A stretch of 64,000 nt of DNA from Mesorhizobium sp. B4-1-3 (GCF_006439355.1 NZ_VFTG01000008.1:1-64000), one strand, 5' to 3'; numbered from the stretch's first letter, positions 1 through 7,278 are shown. Notes: generated by a model from the letters alone, not told the origin. Made by a program: numbers and translations.

Positions 1-1112
1 TTCTCCACCTCCGCGGCCATCACGGCGCGGACGCGGGTCACCCCCACCCCCGAGCAGCGCTCGGGACCTCCCCCATCGAGGGGGAGGTAGAGCTGGCGCC
101 CGTTCCGCAGCCCGCCCCCGCCGCCGGCAAAGTAACGGTCTCAAAAAAGGTCGAGCAAAAAGCCGAGCCGGCAAAAGCGCCGGAGCCGGTGCCGCGGCGC
201 TCCTGGTTCCAGCGCATGCGCGACGGGCTCGCCCGCTCCTCGCGCGAACTCACCGGCAACATTGCCGGCGTCTTCACCAAGCGAAAGCTGGACGAGGACA
301 CGCTGCAGGACCTGGAAGACGTGCTGATCCGCGCCGATCTTGGCGTGGAAACGGCGCTCCGCGTCACCGACTCGCTCGCTTCCAGCCGTTATGGCCGCGA
401 CGTCTCCGACTCTGAAGTCCGCGCCGTGATGGCCGCGGAGGTGGAGAAGGTGCTGACGCCGGTGGCAAAGCCGCTCGAGCTCGACCTCAGCCACAAGCCG
501 CATGTCATCCTAGTGGTCGGCGTCAACGGCACCGGCAAGACCACCACCATCGGCAAATTGGCCGCCAAGCTCACCGACGGCGGCCTGAAGGTGATGCTGG
601 CCGCCGGCGACACGTTCCGCGCCGCCGCGATTGAGCAGCTCAAGATCTGGGGCGAGCGCACGAAATCGCCCGTCATTGCCACCAAGCTCGGCGCCGATGC
701 GGCGGGCCTCGCCTATGACGCCTTCGAGAAGGCGAAGGAGGTCGGCTCGGACGTTTTGATCATCGACACGGCCGGGCGCCTGCAGAACAAGACCGAGCTG
801 ATGGCCGAGCTGGAAAAGATCGTGCGCGTGCTGGGTAAGCTCGATCCGGAAGCGCCGCACACGGTGCTGCAAACGGTCGATGCCACCACCGGCCAGAATG
901 CGCTCAACCAGGTTGAGATCTTCCGCAATGTCGCCGGCGTCAACGGGCTGGTGATGACCAAGCTGGACGGCACGGCGCGCGGCGGTATTCTGGTGGCGAT
1001 CGCCGCCAAGCACCGGCTGCCGGTCTATTTCATCGGCGTCGGCGAGCAGGTCGACGACCTCGAACCGTTTTCCGCCAGCGAATTCGCAAGAGCAATCGCG
1101 GGCGTTGCTTGA
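1..1112 (+). CDS. ftsY: Signal recognition particle receptor FtsY (5' end outside window)
   Basis: FtsY is the membrane-associated SRP receptor GTPase. It pairs with Ffh (encoded at 33468) to deliver translating ribosomes to the Sec translocon. The frame is open from base 3, so the true start lies upstream; 369 residues are visible. The N-terminal part is a Pro/Ala/Glu-rich acidic linker. The NG domain then shows the P-loop GVNGTGKTT (about 519-545), DTFRAAAIEQL, DTAGR and TKLDGTARGG, all diagnostic of SRP GTPases. A GTG at 189 could be called as a start, but the open frame and acidic linker upstream argue against it. A perfect palindrome at 66-88 lies inside the linker reading frame. The next gene, yciB, begins about 60 bp downstream. 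Confidence 0.97.
   Translation, partial: LHLRGHHGADAGHPHPRAALGTSPIEGEVELAPVPQPAPAAGKVTVSKKVEQKAEPAKAPEPVPRRSWFQRMRDGLARSSRELTGNIAGVFTKRKLDEDTLQDLEDVLIRADLGVETALRVTDSLASSRYGRDVSDSEVRAVMAAEVEKVLTPVAKPLELDLSHKPHVILVVGVNGTGKTTTIGKLAAKLTDGGLKVMLAAGDTFRAAAIEQLKIWGERTKSPVIATKLGADAAGLAYDAFEKAKEVGSDVLIIDTAGRLQNKTELMAELEKIVRVLGKLDPEAPHTVLQTVDATTGQNALNQVEIFRNVAGVNGLVMTKLDGTARGGILVAIAAKHRLPVYFIGVGEQVDDLEPFSASEFARAIAGVA
66..88. repeat. Palindrome inside the ftsY coding sequence
   Basis: The arms ACCTCCCCC and GGGGGAGGT are perfect 9-bp complements around ATCGA. This hairpin type is otherwise seen between genes in this window (for example 39633-39650 and 46020-46190). Here it is read in frame as part of the FtsY acidic linker (residues T-S-P-I-E-G-E-V). 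Confidence 0.7.
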
Positions 1113-1171
1113 TTAGCGCGCTTTTTTGAAATGGCCTGCTTTTAGGCCAGATCATGCGCAAGAAGGGTTTT

Positions 1172-1828
1172 ATGAACATCATCGAACGCGACCCGTCCGA
1201 TCCTCGCCGCAAGCCGATCAACCCCGGCCTGAAGTTCCTGCTCGAGCTTGGTCCGGGCCTGGTGTTCTTCTTCACCACCATCCGCGGCGAGTGGCTCGCA
1301 GAGAAATTCCCGGTGCTCAGCCATCTCGGCGAGCCGATCCTCATCGCCACGGCCTTCTTCATGGTGGCGACCGCGCTTTCGCTCGGCGTCTCCTGGCTGC
1401 TCACGCGCAGCCTGCCGCTGATGCCGCTGGTCTCGGCGATCGTCGTCTTCGTCTTCGGCGCGCTGGCGCTGTACCTGCAGGACAAGACCTTCGCCTTCAT
1501 GAAGCCGACGATCATCAATTCGCTGTTCGGCGTCACCCTGCTCGGTGGGCTGCTGTTCGGCCGCTCGCTGCTCGGCTACGTCTTCGATTCCGCCTTCCAG
1601 CTCGACGCCGAGGGCTGGCGCAAGCTGACCTTCCGCTGGGGCCTGTTCTTCCTGTTCCTGGCCGTGCTCAACGAGGTGGTCTGGCGCAACTTTTCCGAGG
1701 CGACCTGGCTTTATTTCAAGGTCTGGGGCACGATCCCGATCACCTTGCTGTTCACCTTCAGCCAGATGCCGCTGATCATGCGCCACTCGCTCGAGGAGAA
1801 AGCCAAGGAAGAGAAGGCGGGGAATTAA
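1172..1828 (+). CDS. yciB: Inner-membrane septation protein YciB/IspZ
   Basis: Small polytopic inner-membrane protein of the YciB (IspZ, septation protein A) family, linked in other bacteria to cell-envelope synthesis and division; its biochemical role is not settled. The 218-residue product has five to six hydrophobic segments, and the early motif [15 protein letters not shown] is characteristic, as is the [16 protein letters not shown] segment. ATG 1172 is preferred because AGAAGGG at 1161-1167 gives a Shine-Dalgarno. An in-frame ATG at 1154 has no such site. The gene follows ftsY in the same direction, an arrangement common in Rhizobiales, and may be co-transcribed with it. Confidence 0.93.
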   Translation: MNIIERDPSDPRRKPINPGLKFLLELGPGLVFFFTTIRGEWLAEKFPVLSHLGEPILIATAFFMVATALSLGVSWLLTRSLPLMPLVSAIVVFVFGALALYLQDKTFAFMKPTIINSLFGVTLLGGLLFGRSLLGYVFDSAFQLDAEGWRKLTFRWGLFFLFLAVLNEVVWRNFSEATWLYFKVWGTIPITLLFTFSQMPLIMRHSLEEKAKEEKAGN

Positions 1829-1875
1829 CGCGAAGCCGGAAAAGCGTCCGGCGGTTGGGCTTTTAGGGGGACGGC

Positions 1876-2496
1876 ATGGAATTCCTGACCACGCGTGACG
1901 AGCTGAGGACGATCTACAAGACGCCGCGGCCGACCGACGGCTCGATCCGCAAGGAGCTCAAAGCCCTCGACGGACATTGCCGCTCCTTTATCGGCAAAAG
2001 CCCCTTCGTGCTGATCGGCTCCTCCGACGGCGCCGGCAATGCCGATGTGACGCCCAAGGGCGATAAGCCCGGCTTCGCCGCCATCCTCGACAGCTCCACC
2101 ATTGCCATTCCCGACCGCCCTGGCAACAACCGGTTGGACACGCTGGAAAACATCATCCGCAACCCGTCCGTCGGGTTGCTCTTCCTCATCCCCGGCATGA
2201 ACGAGACGCTTCGCGTCAACGGCGACGCCCGCATCACCGTCGATCCCGACTTGCGCGAACGCCTGGCCGTCGACGGCAAGGAGCCGCAGAGCGTGATCGT
2301 GGTGACGGTCAAGGCCGCCTATATGCATTGCGCCAAGGCCTTTATGCGCTCCGACCTCTGGAAACCGGAGACCTGGTACGATCGCGCCACGCTGCCGACG
2401 CTCGGCCAGATCATCCGCGACCAACTGGCGCTGAGCGAAAGTGCCGGCGAGATCGATCGCGAGCTGGACGACGATTACCGCCAGACCATGTGGTAG
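1876..2496 (+). CDS. Pyridoxamine 5'-phosphate oxidase family flavoprotein
   Basis: A 206-residue protein of the PNPOx-like split-barrel fold, closest in pattern to the FMN-dependent PPOX-type group (MSMEG_1061-like). Visible features are the GNADVTPKGD segment, IAIPDRPGNNRLDTLENI, and NPSVGLLFLIPGMNETLRVNG, which form the flavin pocket in this family. The C-terminal portion WKPETWYDRATLPTLGQI is also typical. The exact substrate is unknown; members reduce or bind flavins, F420 or haem. It starts 47 bp after yciB and is followed 36 bp later by another small flavin enzyme, so the two may form a redox pair. Housekeeping pyridoxal synthesis by PdxH is not implied. Confidence 0.85.
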   Translation: MEFLTTRDELRTIYKTPRPTDGSIRKELKALDGHCRSFIGKSPFVLIGSSDGAGNADVTPKGDKPGFAAILDSSTIAIPDRPGNNRLDTLENIIRNPSVGLLFLIPGMNETLRVNGDARITVDPDLRERLAVDGKEPQSVIVVTVKAAYMHCAKAFMRSDLWKPETWYDRATLPTLGQIIRDQLALSESAGEIDRELDDDYRQTMW

Positions 2497-2532
2497 GCTT
2501 TCCGGACGACTCACTCTTCGTCGGGTTCTCCC

Positions 2533-3063
2533 TTGATCGAGATCGTCGCCATATCGGGCAGCCTGCGCGCCGCCTCGACCAACTCGGCCCTGCTTGCCGC
2601 CCTGGCCGCCAACGCGCCCGCGGATTGCCGTGTCCAGCTCTATGACGGCCTCGGCCGGCTGCCGATCTTCAACTCGGATGATGAGGGCGAACGCACGCCG
2701 CCCGAAGCGGCGCGCCTGATCGAGACGATCACCCGCGCCGACGGCGTCATCGTCTCCTGCCCGGAATATGCGCATGGCGTGCCCGGCGGCATGAAGAACG
2801 CGCTCGACTGGCTGGTCTCTCGCGACGCCGCGGTCGGCAAGCCGGCGATGCTGGTGCATGCCTCGCCCCGTTCGCTCTATGCGCGGGCGGCGCTGAGCGA
2901 GATCATGCGGACGATGTCGTTCGCAATGTATGAGGAGACGCTGGAGATCGCGCTGCTGGGCAAGAAGCCGGCTGAGATGGAGGCTATTTTGACAGACCCT
3001 GCGAACCGAAGGGCGATGCGCGGAGCGATCGAGGCTTTCTCTGGCTTCATTCGATCACAGTGA
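2533..3063 (+). CDS. NADPH-dependent FMN reductase family protein
   Basis: A 176-residue flavodoxin-fold reductase. The N-terminal phosphate-binding loop GSLRAASTNSALL and the later CPEYAHGVPGGMKNALDW are hallmarks of the NADPH-dependent FMN reductase (ChrR/ArsH-like) family, which transfers electrons from NAD(P)H to flavin, quinones or metal ions. TTG at 2533 is the likely start: the first beta strand (IEIVAISGS) begins immediately after it, and no ATG lies close upstream. It is the last gene of the rightward group starting with ftsY. The physiological acceptor cannot be read from the sequence. Confidence 0.87.
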   Translation: MIEIVAISGSLRAASTNSALLAALAANAPADCRVQLYDGLGRLPIFNSDDEGERTPPEAARLIETITRADGVIVSCPEYAHGVPGGMKNALDWLVSRDAAVGKPAMLVHASPRSLYARAALSEIMRTMSFAMYEETLEIALLGKKPAEMEAILTDPANRRAMRGAIEAFSGFIRSQ

Positions 3064-3147
3064 GCGCTGGGCTGCTTCGCTTGCGATCCTTCGCGCCCTC
3101 TCTGCCCTGCCGACCCTCGCAATTTTCCACGCTGCGGCGTAAACGCC

Positions 3148-3354
3148 CTACCCCTTCCGCAGCGTCTCGACATCGGTCTTGCCGACATACCAGTCGCGGG
3201 CGTTGACCTCCTCGAACACCACCCAGACATCGTTGTTGCTAAGCCCGGTGGCCTCCATGATGGCCGACGTCACTTTCTTGGCGATGTCAGCCTTCTTGCC
3301 GGCCGGATCGGCGGCGATCACTTCCTTGACGATGCGGATGTTGACGAATGGCAT
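3148..3354 (-). CDS. 4-oxalocrotonate tautomerase family protein
   Basis: A 68-residue tautomerase-superfamily subunit. After removal of Met1 the N-terminal Pro (MPFVNIRI) is the catalytic base of the family. The central VTSAIMEATGLSNNDVWVVFEEV is typical of the beta-alpha-beta monomers that assemble as hexamers or trimers. Such enzymes interconvert enol and keto acids, often in aromatic degradation, but no catabolic operon surrounds it here, so the substrate is open. On the plus-strand view the start codon is followed by TTTTTCTCCCTCCCC, that is a strong GGGAGGGAG Shine-Dalgarno on the minus strand. It is tail-to-tail with the FMN reductase. Confidence 0.88.
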   Translation of the reverse strand: MPFVNIRIVKEVIAADPAGKKADIAKKVTSAIMEATGLSNNDVWVVFEEVNARDWYVGKTDVETLRKG

Positions 3355-3375
3355 TTTTCTCCCTCCCCTTGGTTT

Positions 3376-3446
3376 AGGTCCGTGAGCACGGAAAAACAGA
3401 AACCGCCGGCAGATGGCCGCCGGAGCAGCATTTCCAAACAGTCTCG
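3376..3446. repeat. Partial copy of the 144-bp stop-codon-linked hairpin element
   Basis: From AGGTCCGTGAGCAC to AACAGTCTC this matches the right half of the elements at 47216-47359 and 55927-56071. The left arm is missing. As in those copies, it sits immediately downstream of the stop codon of a minus-strand gene (the SMP-30 gene, stop at 3448-3450). Confidence 0.75.
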
Positions 3447-3447
3447 C

Positions 3448-4368
3448 TCAATACGTCTTTGCCCCGTTCACCATCAGCCGCACCATGTAGAGCGAGGTGG
3501 TGCCGGCGATGTAGAGGCAGTTGAGCTTGTTGCCGCCGAACACGCAGTTGGCGGTCACTTCGGGCACCTTGACCTTGCCGATCAGCGTGCCGTCCGGGTC
3601 GTAGCAATGGATGCCGTCGGCAGCGCTCGTCCAGATGCGCCCGTCCGAATCGAGCCGGAAGCCGTCGAACAGGCCGGCGGTGCAGTCGGCGAACACCTTG
3701 CCGCCCGAAACCTTCTTGCCGTGCTTGCCGACGTTGAAGACGCGCATATGCGCCGGGTTGTTCTCGCCATGCGTGCGGCCGGTGTCGACGACGTAGAGCA
3801 GGCTTTCGTCGAGCGAGAAGGCGAGCCCGTTCGGCCGCACCATGTCGGTGATGACGGCCTCGACGTCGCCGGTCTCCGGATCGACGCGATAGACGTTGCA
3901 GGCGCCGATCTCGCTTTCGGCCTTGTCGCCCTCATAGTCGGTGTCGATGCCGTAGCTCGGATCGGTGAACCAGATCGAGCCGTCCGAGCGCACCACCACG
4001 TCGTTGGGCGAGTTGAGCCGCTTGCCTTTCCATTTGTCGGCGATGGTGGTGACAGAGCCGTCATGCTCGGTGCGGCTGACGCGGCGGCCGGAATGCTCGC
4101 ATGTCACCAGCCGGCCCTGACGGTCGACCGTGTTGCCGTTGGAATTGCCGGACGGCTGGCGGAACACGCTGACGCTGCCGTCGGTCTCGTCATAGCGCAG
4201 CATCCGGTTGTTCGGGATATCCGACCAGACGACATAGCGGCCGGCGGCGAACCAGGCCGGCCCTTCGGCCCAGCGGCATCCGGTGAACAGCTTCTCCACC
4301 TGCGCGCTGCCATTGAACAGGCGCGCGAAGCGCGGATCGAGAATTTCGTAATAGTCTGCGGCCGCCAT
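3448..4368 (-). CDS. SMP-30/gluconolactonase/LRE family protein
   Basis: A 306-residue six-bladed beta-propeller hydrolase of the SMP-30 group, which opens sugar or other lactones using a divalent metal. Family segments are EGPAWFAAGRYVVWSDIPNN, LNSPNDVVVRSDGSIWFTDPSYGI, RPNGLAFSLDESLLYVVDT and DGFRLDSDGRIW, which carry the metal-binding Glu, Asn and Asp residues. The start at 4368 (MAAADYYEI) is chosen because GGGAGGA lies just upstream; the frame stays open for another 47 codons but without similarity to the family. There is no signal peptide, so a cytoplasmic enzyme. Its stop codon abuts the hairpin element at 3376-3446. Confidence 0.92.
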   Translation of the reverse strand: MAAADYYEILDPRFARLFNGSAQVEKLFTGCRWAEGPAWFAAGRYVVWSDIPNNRMLRYDETDGSVSVFRQPSGNSNGNTVDRQGRLVTCEHSGRRVSRTEHDGSVTTIADKWKGKRLNSPNDVVVRSDGSIWFTDPSYGIDTDYEGDKAESEIGACNVYRVDPETGDVEAVITDMVRPNGLAFSLDESLLYVVDTGRTHGENNPAHMRVFNVGKHGKKVSGGKVFADCTAGLFDGFRLDSDGRIWTSAADGIHCYDPDGTLIGKVKVPEVTANCVFGGNKLNCLYIAGTTSLYMVRLMVNGAKTY

Positions 4369-4544
4369 GCATTTCCTCCCGGCATCAGGTGACGGGCGGA
4401 TCAAGCCAGCCCACAGGCGATCTGACAAGACGGCAGGCCTGCATTTGTATGACAAAATGGATGAGAACTGCGTGATGCACGCCGGTCCGGTGCGCGGCGC
4501 TGGGCGCATAGGCCGTTAGCCCGCGGTTAACCGGCTATGCGCTG

Positions 4545-4589
4545 GCTGCAATGGTGCATTGCAGCATCTTTCTTTTGCAACGCACCATT
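4545..4589 (+). promoter_or_regulatory. Two mutually exclusive inverted repeats upstream of the DUF1127 gene
   Basis: GCTGCAATG (4545-4553) pairs perfectly with CATTGCAGC (4557-4565). The overlapping AATGGTGCATTGCA (4550-4563) is complementary at 13 of 14 positions to TGCAACGCACCATT (4576-4589). The two hairpins cannot form together. They may be operator sites for a dimeric regulator or a leader switch; which of these applies cannot be decided from sequence. Confidence 0.5.
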
Positions 4590-4661
4590 CCTATGTCATG
4601 CTCGCAATCGTCAGGGAGGAACAACCGGCCGCGCCCAATGCGGCATGAAAGGAACCCTGTC

Positions 4662-4826
4662 ATGTTCGACAATCTTGTCTCCCGCGCCCGCGCCAGCATG
4701 GCCAAGCGCCGTCACTACAACCGCCTCGTCGCCGAAATCGAGAACCTGTCCAGCCGCGATCTCGCCGATCTGCGCGCCGACCGTTCCGAGATGCTCTACC
4801 AGATCCACAAGCAGATCTACGGCTGA
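4662..4826 (+). CDS. DUF1127 (YjiS-like) small protein
   Basis: A 54-residue basic protein with the DUF1127 pattern: an N-terminal helix (MFDNLVSRARASMAKRRHY) followed by an Arg/Leu-rich helix-turn-helix-like segment ending in LSSRDLADLRADRSEM. Small rhizobial DUF1127 proteins have been connected with RNA binding, phosphate/carbon balance and stress adaptation. ATG 4662 is chosen because AAAGGAA precedes it; the frame is open further upstream but that part is not conserved in character. Directly upstream are two alternative inverted repeats (4545-4589), and directly downstream is a perfect 30-bp palindrome that could end the transcript. Confidence 0.85.
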   Translation: MFDNLVSRARASMAKRRHYNRLVAEIENLSSRDLADLRADRSEMLYQIHKQIYG

Positions 4827-4830
4827 GGCT

Positions 4831-4992
4831 TCCGGGTGAGGGGAATTCCCCTCACCCGGATTGCCAACCGAATTGCGAAGGGCAATTCGGGGCAATCCGA
4901 CCTCTCCCCAAGGGGAGAGGACAGGTAATCGCCGGCGCCAAACCTCTTCTCCTCTCGGGGAGAAGGTGGCCGCGTAGCGGCCGGATAAGGGT
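4831..4992. repeat. Hairpin-rich intergenic mosaic element, starting with a 30-bp perfect palindrome
   Basis: The left end is a perfect palindrome with arms TCCGGGTGAGGGGAA (4831-4845) and its complement (4846-4860). It is followed by a hairpin around CGAATTGC/GCAATTCG, a perfect CCTCTCCCC/GGGGAGAGG palindrome, and CTTCTCC/GGAGAAG near 4950. It fills the gap between the convergent DUF1127 and ccmG genes. It belongs with the other Rhizobiales-type intergenic mosaic repeats in the window and may act as a bidirectional transcript end. Confidence 0.75.
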
Positions 4993-4994
4993 CA

Positions 4995-5573
4995 TCAGCC
5001 CGGCGCCGCCAGCGCCTTCTCGATCTGCGGCAACAGCAACGCCCTCACGGAGTCGGGCGTCAGCGGCCCGACATGCTTGTAGGCAATCCTGCCGTCCTTG
5101 CCGATGACGAAGGTCTCCGGCACACCGTAGACGCCCCAGTCGATCGCCGCGCGTCCGGCGGGATCGACGCCAATCGCCTGATAGGGATTGCCGAGATCGC
5201 CAAGAAAGCGGCGGGCGTTTTCCGGCTGGTCCTTGTAGTTCAACGCCGCGAGCGTGAAGCGCTTGTCCTGTGAGAGGCCGAGAAGCACCGGATGCTCTTC
5301 CCGGCACGGCGCGCACCAGGACGCGAACACGTTGACCAGCGTCACCTTGCTGGCAAAGTCTTTTGACTCGAGCCCCGGCAGGCTCGTCCCTTCGAGCGGC
5401 GGCAGGTTGGTCTGCGGCGCCGGCAGGCCGATCAACGCCGAGGGGATTTCCGAGGCGTCGCGGCCCGACAGAAGCTGCGACAGGAACAGCCCGGCCAGCC
5501 CCAGGAACACCAAGAGCGGCAAAAGCACGAACAGGCGGCGGCGCGGCGCCGGCGCTTCGGTTTCGAGGCTCAT
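4995..5573 (-). CDS. ccmG: Thiol:disulfide interchange protein CcmG/DsbE
   Basis: Membrane-anchored periplasmic thioredoxin-like reductant that keeps apocytochrome c cysteines reduced for haem attachment. The 192-residue product has one N-terminal membrane anchor (residues about 13-35), then the redox motif W86-C87-A-P-C90 and a cis-Pro loop (GVPETFVIGKDG) with the acidic GVYGVPET segment diagnostic of CcmG. The start ATG at 5573 overlaps the ccmD stop codon (ATGA), indicating translational coupling. It is the last gene of the minus-strand ccm cluster and converges on the DUF1127 gene. Confidence 0.96.
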   Translation of the reverse strand: MSLETEAPAPRRRLFVLLPLLVFLGLAGLFLSQLLSGRDASEIPSALIGLPAPQTNLPPLEGTSLPGLESKDFASKVTLVNVFASWCAPCREEHPVLLGLSQDKRFTLAALNYKDQPENARRFLGDLGNPYQAIGVDPAGRAAIDWGVYGVPETFVIGKDGRIAYKHVGPLTPDSVRALLLPQIEKALAAPG

Positions 5574-5737
5574 GGCTTGACGGCCTTGTCGGAACGCCGC
5601 CGCACCCCGGCTGCTTCCAGCGCGGCAAGCTCGCGCTTGCGCGCCCGCTGGTCGAGCAGGATCCAGCCGATCAGCCCGGCCAGCACGACGGCCGTGATGG
5701 CGTAGGCGGCGGTGACGAACAGGGCGTGCGCGCTCAT
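5570..5737 (-). CDS. ccmD: Haem exporter protein CcmD
   Basis: A 55-residue protein: short N-terminus, one transmembrane helix (AAYAITAVVLAGLIGWILL) and a basic tail (DQRARKRELAALEAAG), the standard CcmD topology. CcmD stabilises the CcmA-B-C complex and helps release holo-CcmE. It is too short for many gene callers but sits exactly where expected, its stop overlapping the ccmG start by ATGA. Its own start also overlaps an upstream in-frame TGA in the pattern CTATGAGC. That is the coupling expected with ccmC, yet no ccmC gene is present upstream. Confidence 0.9.
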   Translation of the reverse strand: MSAHALFVTAAYAITAVVLAGLIGWILLDQRARKRELAALEAAGVRRRSDKAVKP

Positions 5738-5854
5738 AGCGACCGCCCCCTGCTCGTGGCCATGTCAACCGTTCCGATCATGTCTTTCCATAACCTCGCG
5801 CCGGCCGGTCCGCAATTTGTCGCGGTGCCGCAGTGAGCCAACGCCTTCGTCGCG
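5738..5854 (-). pseudogene. Possible vestige of ccmC between ccmB and ccmD
   Basis: Only 117 bp separate ccmB and ccmD, where ccmC (about 250 codons) normally lies. The minus strand here holds a 15-codon frame (MIGTVDMATSRGRSL) whose stop overlaps the ccmD ATG by ATGA, as a ccmC 3' end would. I infer a deletion that left the last codons of ccmC. No conserved CcmC motif (such as the WGxxWxWD segment) is visible, so the identification rests on position and coupling only. Confidence 0.35.
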
Positions 5855-6520
5855 TCAATCCGTCCCGTGCCGCAGCGCCAGTGCCGCCGCCAAGGGACCG
5901 AGCACCGCAAGAAACAGCGTCAGCGCGGCAAGAATGAGGAAAGGCTGCAGGAACGGCGCCGGATCGGCCACCGCGCCATAGCTTGCCGAAACGCCGAAGA
6001 TCAGCACCGGAATGGTCAGCGGCAGCACCAACACCGAAATGAGCAATCCGCCGCGCGGCAGCGCCACCGCCACCGCGGCGCCCGCCGCGCCGATGAAGGT
6101 GATGGCCGGCGTACCGACGAGCAATGTGAGCGTCGTGGCGCCGATGCCCAGCGGCTGCATATTCATGAACAGGCCGAGCAGAGGTGCCGCGACCACCAGC
6201 GGCAGCACGCTGCCGGTCCAATGCGCCAGGCATTTCGTCAGCACCGTCAGCGCCAGCATGTGCCGGTCGCCGTTGAGCACCAGCAGATCGAGCGAACCGT
6301 CCTCGCGGTCGGCCTGGAGGAGGCGATCGAGCCCGAGCAGGCAGGCAAGCAGCGCCGCGACCCACAGGATCGCCGGGCCGATGCGGGCGAGCAGGTTGAG
6401 GTCGGGGCCGACGCCGAAGGGGATGGTGACGATGACGGCGAGGAAGAAGATCACGCCGATCAGCGCCCCGCCGCCGGCGCGGATCGAGAGGCGGATGTCG
6501 CGGAGGAAGAGGGACCACAT
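5855..6520 (-). CDS. ccmB: Haem exporter protein CcmB
   Basis: Integral membrane subunit of the CcmABCD complex, which works with the ATPase CcmA to release haem-loaded CcmE in cytochrome c biogenesis. The 221-residue length is normal for CcmB. Six hydrophobic segments are visible, with family-typical stretches such as LFLRDIRLSIRAGG at the N-terminus, LLQADREDGSLDLLVL and LPLTIPVLIFGVSA. It starts 70 bp after the ccmA stop; that gap contains a fragment of an intergenic repeat (about 6553-6580). Downstream one expects ccmC, but the next gene is ccmD. Confidence 0.95.
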   Translation of the reverse strand: MWSLFLRDIRLSIRAGGGALIGVIFFLAVIVTIPFGVGPDLNLLARIGPAILWVAALLACLLGLDRLLQADREDGSLDLLVLNGDRHMLALTVLTKCLAHWTGSVLPLVVAAPLLGLFMNMQPLGIGATTLTLLVGTPAITFIGAAGAAVAVALPRGGLLISVLVLPLTIPVLIFGVSASYGAVADPAPFLQPFLILAALTLFLAVLGPLAAALALRHGTD

Positions 6521-6552
6521 TATGAGGTGGCTCGCTGGTTGGCCATGCGTTC

Positions 6553-6580
6553 CTTCACACCCCCCTCTGGCCTGCCGTCG
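6553..6580. repeat. Fragment of CCCCCTCTG-type intergenic repeat
   Basis: CACACCCCCCTCTGGCCTGC matches one end of the elements at 46020-46190 and 62470-62527 (GAGGG...GGCAGG on the other strand). It lies between ccmA and ccmB. Confidence 0.45.
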
Positions 6581-6590
6581 AGCACCGGCA

Positions 6591-7199
6591 TCAATGGCCT
6601 ACCCCCATTTGCAATTCCTTCGCCCCCTCCAATCCCAGCGGCAGATGCGTGGCCGCCACCACGATCCCCCCATCGTCGAGATGGCCCCGCATCAACCCCG
6701 CGAACCTTTCCTCCGAGGCCTTATCCAGCCCCGCCGTCGGCTCGTCGAGCAGCCAGACGGGCCGCCGGCTGACCAAAAGCTTCGCGATCGAGGCGCGCCG
6801 TCGCTGCCCGGTCGACAGATAGCCGAAGGGCAGATGCCCGAGCCCGCCGAGCGCCACCGTCTCCAGCGCCTCTTCGACGCTCAACGCCGGTTCCCCCTGG
6901 AACGCCCGCCAGAAGCCGAGATTCTCCTCGACGCTGAGCGCCGTCTTCATCGCGTTGAGATGGCCGAGATAGTGCGAGGCCGAGGCGACCGTCCGGGAAG
7001 CCTCGCCGCCACCCTCGAATCGAACCTTTCCTTCGGCGACCGGCAACAGCCCGGCGACGATCCTCAAAAGCGTCGATTTGCCCGCGCCGTTCGGCCCGGT
7101 GACAACGAGTGCCTCGCCCTTGTCGAGCGCGAAGCCGATGTTGGAGAAAACCGTCTCGCCGCCGCGCTCGCCGCCCAGATTTTCGGCGATCAGCCGCAT
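6591..7199 (-). CDS. ccmA: Haem ABC exporter ATP-binding protein CcmA
   Basis: Cytoplasmic ATPase of the Ccm (system I) haem-handling complex. The 202-residue protein contains the Walker A loop GPNGAGKSTLLRI, a signature region LSTGQRRRASIAKLL, and the Walker B stretch PVWLLDEPTAGLD. Length and the short LSTGQ-type signature fit CcmA rather than a solute importer. ATG 7199 (MRLIAENL) is used; a start seven codons upstream is possible. It is the first gene of the minus-strand ccm cluster and diverges from acnA, so the 7200-7482 interval should hold both promoters. Confidence 0.94.
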   Translation of the reverse strand: MRLIAENLGGERGGETVFSNIGFALDKGEALVVTGPNGAGKSTLLRIVAGLLPVAEGKVRFEGGGEASRTVASASHYLGHLNAMKTALSVEENLGFWRAFQGEPALSVEEALETVALGGLGHLPFGYLSTGQRRRASIAKLLVSRRPVWLLDEPTAGLDKASEERFAGLMRGHLDDGGIVVAATHLPLGLEGAKELQMGVGH

Positions 7200-7265
7200 T
7201 CTTGCCCGTCCCGAAAGCACCGTTTCGGAGCCGTTTCCGGCTCACGCAAATTCGTCTTGCGACTG

Positions 7266-7278
7266 TCTAGAACTATTC
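7266..7278 (+). promoter_or_regulatory. Candidate Irr (iron control element) box upstream of acnA
   Basis: TCTAGAACTATTC resembles the core of the rhizobial Irr-binding ICE motif (TAGAA-N2-ATTC). The right arm decays after ATTC. acnA is a known iron-regulated gene in rhizobia, and a TATATG that could be a -10 lies 13 bp downstream. This is an inference from a single partial match. Confidence 0.3.
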
